From: Lytechinus pictus
Lineage: Eukaryota; Echinodermata; Echinoidea; Temnopleuroida; Toxopneustidae
Direction of reading: 5' to 3'
DNA: 64,000 nucleotides
Assembly (NCBI RefSeq): GCF_037042905.1
Contig: NC_087253.1
Location: 18,079,501 to 18,143,500, forward strand
The position numbers and the translations under genes are program-made. This document shows positions 53,425 to 62,810 of the stretch, piece by piece. Positions within the stretch are counted from its first letter, which is position 1. Each line of letters begins with the position of its first letter. Under the pieces are notes generated by a model. It saw only the letters and a list, made by a program, of their open reading frames with translations, was not told the origin of the DNA and ran no database searches.

Positions 53425-54000
53425 CATAATTCCGAAGGTTCGGATATTCCGAAGGTTCGTTATTCCGAAGGTTCGTATTTCGGAAGGTTTGTAATTCCGA
53501 AGGTTCGTAAGTCCGAAAACGAAATAAGGTTCGTAATTCCGATCAAGGTTCGTTAGTCCGAAAACAAAGTGAGGTTCGTAATTCCGAAGGTTCGTTTATC
53601 CGAAAACGAAATGAGGTTCGTAATTCCGAAGGTTCGTTAGTCCGAAACGTAATGATTAACAAACCTTATTTCGTTTTCGGACTAACAAACCTTTGGAACA
53701 ACGAACCTTATTTCGTTTTCGGATTACCGAACCCTCGGAACAACGAACATTATTTCGTTTTCGGACTTACGAACCTTCGGAACATCGAACCTTATTTCGT
53801 TTTCGGATTATCGAACCTTCGGGATAACGAACCTTCGGAATAACGCCACAAATGTTCGGATTAACGAACCCTTTTACGTTTTCGGATTAACGAACATCGA
53901 GGTATAGGCAATTTACGTGTTTCGAAATTACGAACCTTCGGAATAAAGAACCTTCGGAATAAAGAACCTTCGGAATTATGAACCTTCGGATTTACGAAGT
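53425..54000. repeat. Strand-switching minisatellite (TTCCGAAGGTTCGTA units)
   Basis: From 53,425 to about 53,650 units read AATTCCGAAGGTTCGTTAGT followed by CCGAAAACGAAATGAGG. From about 53,650 to 54,000 the same units appear as the reverse complement (CCTTATTTCGTTTTCGGA, TAACGAACCTTCGGAA). The two halves form one large inverted array. The 63- and 67-residue frames inside are repeat translations. Confidence 0.85.
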
Positions 54001-54193
54001 GTAACCGTGATCGTAGCTTAGCCATGGTGGAAAACGATGGCAGACACTAACTTCATAATGGATTTCTCAGGTTTTGCAATCAATAATAACAATCCCTGCA
54101 ATAATAGTTTATACCAACTGAAATCATTCAATTTAGTGCATTTATATTACAAGTCTTTATAACACGGTTCCCAGGTCTTGGTTTGAAAAAAAA

Positions 54194-54757
54194 TTAAAGG
54201 ACAAGTCTACCCCAAAAAAGTTGTTTCGAATAAAAGGAGAAAAATCTAACAAGCATAGCATTCAACATTTCCTCAAAATGGGAAGTAAAATAAAAAAGTT
54301 GTGACGTTTTTAAGTTTCGCTCAATTTCAAAAAACAGTTATATGCACATCCTGGTGGGTATGCAAATGTGACGTCATCTATTATTTCTTTTGTATTTTTT
54401 ATATGAAATATTACAATTTGCTCCCCCTTGTCCTGTGGAACAGTTTTCTCCTCACTGAACATGTGGAAACCATTCTTTTAACATTTTATGGTTTAGTCAT
54501 AATGGTCCTTATTGTCAAAAAAAAAAAAAAAACATTCATTGTATAATTCAAAAAAAAAAAAGTGAGGAACATCATTGATTCTCTCATTTGCATAACACTT
54601 AGTTGTGCATGTAACTGTTTTGTGAAAAATAAGCAAAGCTTTAAAATGTCATAATTTTTTTTTGCATCCAATTTTGTGGAAATTTTCTGAATGATGCTTA
54701 TTTGATTCTTCTCTGTTGATTCAAATCAACATTTTTCTGGGATGGACTTGACCTTGA
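54194..54757. mobile_element. Decayed TTAA-type MITE, about 565 bp
   Basis: TTAAAGGACAAGTCTACCCC on the left and CTGGGATGGACTTGACCTTGA on the right are imperfect inverted ends. The interior has the TGACGTCATCTATTATTTCTTTTGTATTTTTTA segment typical of the window's other TTAA elements. Confidence 0.6.
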
Positions 54758-54830
54758 AAGGTAAAATATCATGGTGAAACATGCACACAGGGAGGGGGGG
54801 GGGGCACGAGCATACAATCATTACTTTATG

Positions 54831-54956
54831 CCTCAGTCACATTTAAGCTGTTTTCACATTTTTCTTACAGCTACATATAGCTGGTTTCAATAAAAAATGA
54901 ATAAAACGGCTGTTTTCGACTCGACATACAGCCGCCCTAGAGCAATGTGACTGAGG
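54831..54956. mobile_element. Decayed relative of the 19,776 MITE, 126 bp
   Basis: CCTCAGTCACATTTAAGCTG at the left and CTAGAGCAATGTGACTGAGG at the right. The right arm keeps AAAACGGCTGTTTTCGACTC as in the 19.8-kb copy, while the left arm has lost it. Confidence 0.65.
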
Positions 54957-55219
54957 TATAAATAGTAAGAATCTCCAAGTTCTTTATTGGCCTTGGAACA
55001 TTGCGAGCAGATGAATGTTTAGGGTTGAACCTTTGTTAACCTACACTAGCTCACCCCCCCCCCAAAAAAAAAAAAAAAAAAAAAAAAAATGGTGCCCAGC
55101 TGTCACTGAGATCCTATACTCCTTTCTTTAAACGGTCAATTCAGAACTTAAAATTTATAGCCAAAGTATGTGTATGCAAAATAAAATTTATTTTATACAA
55201 TTGGAGATTTCTTCTTTCT

Positions 55220-55605
55220 TTTTAATCAAAATTTGTAAACAGTGAAGGTGAGGTTCCAACACATTGCCAATTTAGAAATTTTAGGGATTACAACTGAGAT
55301 AATGATATTGATGCATAGAAATATGCTATGTGTAGATCCTGTTTTTGTTTCTTCTGCTACAGAAATGTGCATGATATAAAAATTTATGCAAACGCATGCT
55401 ATTTTTATCTATTCATTTATTTTAATCAAAATTTGCATATGAAAACAGTGAAGGTGATTTTCCTTTACATTGCCAATTTAGAAATTTTAGGGATTACAAG
55501 TGAAACAAAGATATTCATGCATAGAAATATTTGATGTGTAGATTAATTTTAATTTCTTCTGCATGTACAGCAATTTACATGCTATTAAAACTGCAAACGC
55601 CTGCT
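55220..55605. repeat. Tandem duplication, two units of about 200 bp
   Basis: TTAATCAAAATTTG, AAACAGTGAAGGTGA, ATTGCCAATTTAGAAATTTT, AGGGATTACAA.TGA and CATGCATAGAAATAT occur in order twice (55,220-55,420 and 55,424-55,605). Confidence 0.75.
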
Positions 55606-55779
55606 AAAGTGAATAACGAATCTGTCATAAATAAATGCAAATAGAACTACATGTACAGTAGAAACATAAAATTTTCATCTTTATTCATGTAATTTCTTTC
55701 TTGAGAATTCCATTACAAAACATACTTTACACAAAGCATTTTTCTGTTGATAACACAGACCAGATAATATTAAATATTC

Positions 55780-56078
55780 ATAATAATAATGATGATATCA
55801 TAAACTCTCATAATAACAATAACATGCAACATTTATATAGAACTTAATACAACTTATTCTAAGCCTAAGGGCTGCATACTACCTGACGTTAGCTCGACTT
55901 TTGGGCGCTTAAACATTCAAGGAATTCTTTCCTACCAAGTATCCATTTACTACACCTGGGTCGAGAGTGGCAAATGTACGCATACGCTGTGGCAAAGGGC
56001 GCAGTTGCTTAAGAGAGATTTTGAACCCCGGACCTTGCACATGTAGTCCACACACGTATCCACTGGGCCACAGCATCT
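55780..56078 (-). mobile_element. tRNA-derived SINE, second copy/family
   Basis: On the minus strand: GAGATGCTGTGGCCCAGTGG (A-box-like TGGCCCAGTGGAT), about 40 bases later GTCCGGGGTTCAAAATCTC (B-box), then a body with CACTCGACCCAGGTGTAG, which also occurs in the 7.3-kb SINE. It has a 3' tail running into ATTATTATG repeats. Boundaries are approximate. Confidence 0.7.
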
Positions 56079-56219
56079 CTATCACATCTATTCCAGAGAA
56101 AAATATATATCAGTGACAATAAAAATCACATCATGTAAAACGATGTCTTTTATTCACATAAAAGCTATGAGGCGCCGTTTGTACCAAAATTATGTAGAAC
56201 AATTATTTGTTTTATAATC

Positions 56220-57255
56220 ATTATTTAACAAATAATATCAATTATATAAAAAAAAATACATTTTATTCATAAATAATTACTATTTTATAATATAACAATT
56301 TTCATTATTTATATATAATTACAAACCACGCTTCATTATTCATAAATAATAGCAATTCAACATTCCATTATTTATAAATAATTATTATTTGTTTTCCATT
56401 ATTTATAAATTATTATTCATTTTCCATTATTTATAAATAATGATTATTTGTTTTCCATTATTTATAAATAATGATTATTTCTTTTTCATTATCTGTAAAT
56501 ATTGATTATTTGTTTTTTATTATTTATAAATAATTATTATTTGTTTTTCATTATTCATAAATAATGATTTTCGTTTTTCATTATTTATAAATAATGACAC
56601 TACATACTTCATTATTTATAAATAATTGCAATTCAATTTTCCATTATTTATAAATAATATTGTCGAGTTTCCTGTTATTTGTAAATAATGATTATTTATT
56701 AATGATGATAGTGCACATTTCCTTATTTATAAATAATTGTTTGAGTTTGCCATTATTCATAAATAATAATTATTTTTTTATAAAATGAAAATGTATACTT
56801 CATTATTTACAAATAATCATTATTTATAAATAATTATTTTTGTGATTTTCATTATTTATAAATAATAATTAATTGTTAAATAATGAAAATGCTTACTTCA
56901 TTATTTATAAATAATCATTTATAAATAATTATTTTTGTGATTTTCATTATTTATATGATGACATTTCACATTTCTTTATTTCCAAATAATTGTCCATAGT
57001 TTCATATTCATATTCATGTATAATGTTCGAGTTTCCATTATCTATGAATAACGATTTGTTAAATAATGAAATATCTACCTCATTATTTATAAATAATGAA
57101 AATTCGTGTTTCATTATTTATAAATTACAATTTCGTTTCACTATCCCATTATTTATAAAAAATAATTATTTATTAGTAATTTCTACAGTTTGCCATTATA
57201 TACAAATAATCATTATTTATATACAAATAAACATTATTTATAAATAATGGAAAAC
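56220..57255. repeat. Array of the palindrome ATTATTTATAAATAAT, about 1 kb
   Basis: At least a dozen exact or one-off copies of the perfect 16-bp palindrome ATTATTTATAAATAAT, spaced roughly 40-70 bp. They are joined by linkers such as TGATTATTTGTTTTCC and ATTTTTGTGATTTTC. Frames in the region are artefacts of the AT-rich sequence. Confidence 0.9.
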
Positions 57256-57725
57256 TATAACATGCAAATGTAGGACCGCCCATGATATGAATATTCATGT
57301 TCGAGTGCGACCTGTATCCTAGGGTTCAGATACACCGTACCATTTACTTTTCAACCCACAACAACCCATCTGTCCTGCTCTCTCTTTCCAACGGCTGCTA
57401 TCATTGTCCCTTAAACGTTTATGTGAAAATTGCATGGTTATGTATTTTCTTAATCATGAAGCTTATTAATAGCATGATTTTGAAAATTATTATAATTTTA
57501 CGCACCTTAGCTAATGTTTTATGATAAGGCTAAGCTCTGCCCGCTTTAAGCATGCAGTATAGCTAAGCATGCAAGCGCGAAAATGGTGCAATGCAACTAA
57601 CATCATAAACAGTTGCCAAAGATCTACTGCCGGTGCTTTATTCTTCTTCTTCTTCCTCCAGTAAAGTACAGACTGCCGTTGGCATATTATCGTACTTGTT
57701 GTGCTTGTCAACTTCTACATGAATT
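57256..57725. other. Upstream of the 57.7-kb exon; no gene
   Basis: Ordinary composition, short CTTCTTCTTC run near 57,645. It could hold the promoter of the exon that follows; no core element was identified. Confidence 0.35.
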
Positions 57726-57989
57726 ATGGAAGAAAACATTAGAACCGTAGTTAGGCGCGTGGTCATGGAGATGGGCCTTGCCCGTACTCCTTCAGGTTCA
57801 GCTCCATCGTCTTCGACTCCAAATACCGTGACCGGTAGTGGCGGTACTCCACGGCCACGGCCACCAGCACCCGCACCTGGCCGGGGATCTCCAAGTGCAA
57901 CTGGAGAGACTCGTCGCCTGGCTGAAGACGTGGAGGCAGCCGTAGCCGTGCCACCAGCTGCAGCTCTGACGACACGTGCACAGCCACAG
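57726..57989 (+). CDS. Candidate first exon, Ala/Pro/Ser-rich protein, unidentified
   Basis: ATG at 57,726, 88 codons to a donor CCACAG/GTACAA in phase 0. The N-terminus is helical (MEENIRTVVRRVVMEMGLAR), then a Ser/Pro/Gly-rich linker with PRPRPPAPAPG, then a short helix (TRRLAEDVEAAV). From codon 8 on, the exon and 500 bp after it are repeated at 10,913-11,668 in damaged form, so it belongs to a dispersed repeat, perhaps the first exon of a transposon or of a multicopy gene. I do not recognise the protein. Confidence 0.4.
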
Positions 57990-58492
57990 GTACAATTAAA
58001 ATTAACTTTTATAAATCATTTAACTGTTACTCCAGTTGGAGATATATTATGGGCAATTATCATGGCATATGCTCCCTAGATTTATTTCTTATGCTGACCT
58101 AGACCTAGTCCTAGACTGGACTTTTTTAGTCTCTGCTCTGTGACTGTGAGGAGACATGCCCATGAAAACATGTCACATTGTAGGGATAATCAACTTGGGT
58201 CTTGGCTGCCAGAAATTGTGAAGATATTGCTACATTTAACTACATTGTTCACTCAAAATATAGAATGAAAATTTGAAGCAAATTCACATCATGACATAAA
58301 CAACTCTTTTGACGGAAGTCTAGTACAGCAAAACCATGACAATGTCCCAATGCAAATCTGGTGCCATTGCCCACGTCCACCCTAACACCTAATACAGACA
58401 GCTCGCTATCGTGCAGCCACCATATAGGGGTTGACAATGCAAAATCCCTCGACGGGCTCATCAATTTTTTTTTGTCTTTCATAATAATATAT
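57748..58492. repeat. Dispersed repeat shared with 10,913-11,668
   Basis: Nearly the same sequence in both places from GTAGTTAGGCGCG to CATAATAATATATT, same orientation, with indels of 1-6 bases. Contains most of the candidate exon and about 500 bp of presumed intron. Confidence 0.85.
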
Positions 58493-58559
58493 TAAAAAAG
58501 AACTGGACCAAAATACAGATAATTCCGTTTTGGCCTAAAATGCACCCAAAGTTGCAAAC

Positions 58560-59215
58560 ATGAAAAATAAACTTAAAAAACTGGGGCAACAAAATTTGGC
58601 TTATGGGCTTAATTTGGGGTGCTGATTTCAAATATTGCCAGCCCCAAGTGATTTGACCATCGGGTCGGCCGCCATTTTGAAATCCAAGATGGCCACCATG
58701 AGAAATCATTAATGCCATTTTCTTGAGTTTTACATGACGTGTAACACTGAAATTTGGCATATAGGGGCATTTTTAGGCACTGATTTCAAACATTGCCGGC
58801 CCCCAGCAATGTGACCTTTGGTCGGCGGCTAAATGGCCATTTTGAAATCCAAGATGGCTGCCATGATGTATTATTGCAATCATTTTCTAGAGTTTTACAA
58901 GTACTGCGGTATTGAAATTTGGCATATAGGCTTAGTTTGGGGTGCTGATTTCAAATATTGCCCACCCAAAGTGATTTGACCATCGGGTCGGCCGCCATTT
59001 GTAAATCCAAGATGGCCACCATGAAAAATCATTAATGTCATTTTCTTGAGTTTTACATGATATGTGACACTGAAATTTGGCATAGGGGAATTTTGAGGCA
59101 CTGATTTCAAATATTGCCGCCCCCAGCAATTTGACCATTTGGTCGGCGGCAAATTGGCCGCCATCTTGAAATCCAAGATGGCCACCATGATGTATCGTTG
59201 CAATCATTTTCTCAA
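58560..59215. repeat. Tandem repeat, dimeric unit of about 325 bp
   Basis: AAATCCAAGATGGC(C/T)(A/G)CCATGA recurs four times at about 160-bp spacing, and alternate units are more alike: GACCATCGGGTCGGCCGCCA in units 1 and 3, GGTCGGCGGC(T/A)AA in units 2 and 4. This gives a higher-order dimer. Minus-strand frames rich in NGGHLGF are artefacts. Confidence 0.8.
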
Positions 59216-59219
59216 ATTC

Positions 59220-59408
59220 TATAGAGTAGGGCTATTAGCGACTAAGGGAAAATACGTGGAACAGTACCACTTCTTCAAGAGCAAAGATGAGACTTTCTTG
59301 AAGACTCCAGGTGCCTTAGATGACAGAGAGGCTCGATTTGGAATGTTGAATGCGACCAGCTACGACCAAAACACTCCCGTCAAGCCTCGCCTCGCAATCT
59401 TTGAGTAG
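59220..59408 (+). pseudogene. Coding-like remnant, unidentified
   Basis: The frame reads VGLLATKGKYVEQYHFFKSK, then DETFLKTPGALDDREARFGM, ending at TAG (59,406). It has ordinary protein composition and codon mix, unlike the repeat just before it. No start or splice sites are convincing. Probably a piece of the same decayed element as the following segments; no family recognised. Confidence 0.3.
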
Positions 59409-59984
59409 CCATCAGGGTGGAGCAGTTGGTTGCGATCACGCTGTGGCTACTAGCTACAAGCATCGAGTATAGGACGATGTCACAGCTGTTTGATCTTGGT
59501 ACATGTATTTCAACTGTTTGCTGCATATTTCATCAGGTAGATAATTTTGGATTCAATAAAAAAAAAACCTGATCACACCTATTTCGTGAACTATCGCGCC
59601 ACATATTCATGACTCTCCATCACGTTGTTTGTGATTGGTTTATGCTTAGCCCACTTTTGTTTCATACATGCCATCTCTTATCACAGCAATAAGCTGGCTA
59701 ATCCTGCTTTTTAGTAGGGCCAGATATTACCATAATATTTACCATGCTAGCCAACTTTGCTAAAAGTAGTGTAAAACCGAAGTGGGCTAAGCTTAACCCC
59801 GGGAAATTGGTGGGGATACGACCCCCCCCTGCCACCCCCTTAGCCCCACCTATTTCCCAGGGTTAAGGGAAATATGAGCAGTGTGAAAAGCATATTTGTA
59901 AAATCTTTGGCAGGAAAAAAAAGCCAATGGATATGACCTACGTACATGTGATAAAGTCAAAACAAAATGAGATCGCAAGCTTTA
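59409..59984. other. Non-coding stretch with GGGCTAAG inverted motifs
   Basis: TTAGCCCACTTTTG at about 59,647 and AAGTGGGCTAAGC at about 59,780 are inverted ends of a possible 150-bp MITE; C tract near 59,823. No gene. Confidence 0.35.
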
Positions 59985-60660
59985 ATTGAGCTCAGACAAG
60001 GTGGATGGAAAGGGAATAACATTTGGTGTTATACATGGGGGAGTGATGAAGGGAATGACACGGTACTCACATGACAGTGTGGCTATCGCATATGGGTCAA
60101 AGGCATTGGATTTCATACTTACAGTGTTGGTGTATCGACAGAGAACGGTATATAAACATTATTACATTAGTAGAACGCGAGCCATAACAAACGAAGTAGC
60201 CAATCAGTGTTGTGTAATAAACATTTTTAACTGGAAACAAAGACGTAGTGGTATTTGTTGCCAGCTACATGTAGGAGATTTGACAATTGATTTTATAATG
60301 GCTCTTATGTTTGACATATTGCATGCATTTGAAGATCATGATGAAGAATGGAAAGGCTCTCCTTGCACCAATCAAGAACTGATGAGGATATTCTATTTTT
60401 GCTCAAAGTCATAGTCCCAGTAACTTTGCCAAAGCAACAAATAGAGGCGGTATAATGTAAATGTAGAGATTTGTGAGCTTCCGAAGACAATATAAAAAAA
60501 TAGGTGTAAAAAAACTCTGGAGCAAAAGCCATGTTTGCAGGTTATAAGGCCAACATCAAACAATGTTTTGGCGTTTTTTCCAATAAAGATTGTTTGGTAC
60601 CTGCAAATGATACCAGGATAGTTACATACGGAATGGAGATTTTGTTAAATCTTTAACTGC
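59985..60660 (+). pseudogene. Coding-like repeat unit 1, unidentified
   Basis: A 142-residue frame (from 59,986, stop at 60,412) contains GMTRYSHDSVAIAYGSKALD, CCQLHVGDLTIDFIMALMFD and ILHAFEDHDEEWKGSPCTNQ. The same order of peptides, broken by stops and frameshifts, recurs at 61,985-62,400, and the following non-coding part (AACATCAAACAATGTTTTGG, TTGTTTGGTACCTGCAAA) recurs too. Two copies of one element or gene segment; the function is unknown. Confidence 0.4.
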
Positions 60661-61011
60661 TTGCATGCTCTCAAAATGGAGCATTTGTACCAATTCGGCT
60701 CCCTGGTCAAAGGGCTATTTGTCTAAAATGTGTGTCCTACTAAGTCCAGCTTTTCAGACTTGTTGAAAAGAAGAGCTATCGATCAATGGCAACCACTCTG
60801 TCCTTGCCCACAAAGCGACAAAGAGAGGGTTTTGAAAACAGACACACCATTTTAAGAGATGGAAAAACATGTTCTAACATGACAAGTTCAAACTCGGTGA
60901 CCACAAAGAAATACCAAAAAAGAAGACTGTATATTAAAGAACTTGGACCGATATTTGTATTCATACTTTGAATTTCATCTTATTAACAACCACCACGCTG
61001 TATGACTGATC

Positions 61012-61443
61012 ATGAATTACAACGCCACAGCTTCAGATATCGTGATGATTAAGCTCATGCTCCTGAGAGTACATCACCTTGATGAAGATGGTGAGAACAA
61101 TAGAGCTGTAGTAGCGACTGTCTTGGGGGCCTGGCTTCGCGAAATCTTCGGAAGGACTCGGAGGGGTTTCATGACCCGCGACCCGGGGTCATATGCAGCA
61201 TGTTTGCCCTCCACTGAGACTCGCTGTATGAACATTGAATGGAAAACAACCTTCTTTGATACCGAGTCAGTTTTGACAATAAACCAAGCCGGAGCAGGCC
61301 TAAAGATAGGTAAGTCATTATTTACTTATTTTTCTTAGGGCTCGCGCGGCTTCAGAGCTGATGCCAGATTTCATTGAAGTGGACAGCCAGTTAACGAATG
61401 AGAGAGTGAAAGTAGAGAATGCCACAAGCCAGCTGGACTGGGG
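61012..61443 (+). pseudogene. Coding-like segment with an intron-like 29-bp insert
   Basis: The frame from 61,012 contains VVATVLGAWLREIFGRTRRG, RDPGSYAACLPSTETRCMNI and SVLTINQAGAGLKIG. A perfect donor (ATAG/GTAAGT) and an acceptor (TTATTTTTCTTAG) lie only 29 bp apart. Beyond it the peptide ARAASELMPDFIEVDSQLTN...SQLDWG ends at TAA (61,447). A 29-bp intron is shorter than normal animal introns allow, so this may be a decayed larger one. Not recognised. Confidence 0.3.
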
Positions 61444-61469
61444 CTAATAATTTTTTACAAAAAGACAAC

Positions 61470-61850
61470 CTGCACCATGTGGTTGAAGCCTGAAACATTA
61501 AACTGCCTGGATTTTGTGGGCTACCTAAAATTCAGATTACCGGAGATGATGGACCGTACACAGGGCCTCCTGTGCTGCATTGAGGGGATAGACCCTGTAA
61601 ACGGTGCATCAAACTTTTGGACAGGGAGAGGCTGCCGGTAAGTGGAAGCAGCGAGAAGGCAGCTGGACTCCGTCTAGATAAAGGGGTCTTGTCACCAGTG
61701 TTGGAGAGACTGTCAGCTGATATAAATATTGGCAAGATCTCCGAAGAATGCAACACCATTCTCGCCATGAAAGATGTTTCAATGTTTGGATGTGATCGAC
61801 ACAACAAATCTGCAAGAAGCAACAGACTTCATTATTCCGTATAGGATCGA
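61470..61850 (+). pseudogene. Further coding-like remnants
   Basis: Two successive short frames: MWLKPETLNCLDFVGYLKFR...GIDPVNGASNFWTGRGCR (stop near 61,635) and SEKAAGLRLDKGVLSPVLER...NTILAMKDVSMFGCDRHNKS (stop near 61,843). They look like exon-sized pieces of one protein in different frames. No family assigned. Confidence 0.25.
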
Positions 61851-61984
61851 CAGAAGAAATCCACAGATTTATAGACATTGCCTGGTTGCCATCTGTTACC
61901 TCAAGCTGTTGTTTCAACATACAGAATTAACTATAGAGAAAAAAGAACATTTTTACCAATGGACTTCAACGTTATAACACTGAT

Positions 61985-62810
61985 TGGTCAGATCAACGAT
62001 TCCCTTGTGTATCTGCTATGGATGAAAGGAATGACAGGTTACTCTCATGACAGTGTGGCTCTCGTATATGGGTCAAAGGCATTGGATTTCATATAGTATA
62101 GTATTGGTGCATCAATAGAGATTGGTAGAGTCAAACTTAGAATGCAAGGCATAACAAATGAAGTGGGCAACCAGTGTTGTTATAAACATTTTAAACTGGA
62201 AAGAGAGATTTAGTGGTATTGGTTGCCAGCTTCATGTAGGAGATTTGGCAATTTATTTTATAATGGCTCTCTTATGTTTGACATACTGCATGCATTTACT
62301 GAAATTTCCAAATATCATGAAGAACTGAAATGCTCTCCTAGCACCAATCAACTGGTGAGGAAGTTCAATTTTTTCTCAAAATTCATTGGCCCAGTAACTT
62401 CACCAGATCAATAATCAACAGATGGAAGCAATATAATTGAGAGGTCTGTGAGCTTCCCAAGAAAAAAAATAGAAATGTAAAAGAAATCCTAATAAGCCAA
62501 AAGAATGCTTGCAGAAAATCACACCAACATCAAACGATGTTTCATTTGATACAGTTGTCTGATGTTTCCAATTCAAAATGATTGTAGGTATCTGCAAACG
62601 TTACCAGCATGGTTTAATGGAGAGATCTGTGAACCTCTTACAAAAAAAAACCTGAAGCAAAAGCAATGCTTACAGGTTATCATGCCAACATCAAACAATG
62701 TTTTGTTGGTGTTTTTTCCAATTAAAATTGACTGTTTGGTACCTGCAAACGATATCACAATGGTTAGAATGCAGGATGCAGATTTTGTAAAGATATTAAC
62801 TTGTTGGCCC
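61985..62810 (+). repeat. Coding-like repeat unit 2 (decayed copy of 59,985-60,660)
   Basis: Repeats GGAATGACAGGTTACTCTCA, GTGTGGCT.TCGTATATGGGT, CATGTAGGAGATTTGGCAAT and the downstream AACATCAAAC.ATGTTT...GGTACCTGCAAACGATA segment, the latter duplicated once more inside this unit (62,520-62,600 and 62,688-62,760). Confidence 0.65.

Noticed and set aside
53353..53843. Two frames with repeated EPYFVFGL/TNLRN-like peptides resembling a repeat protein
   Set aside because: They translate the strand-switching minisatellite.
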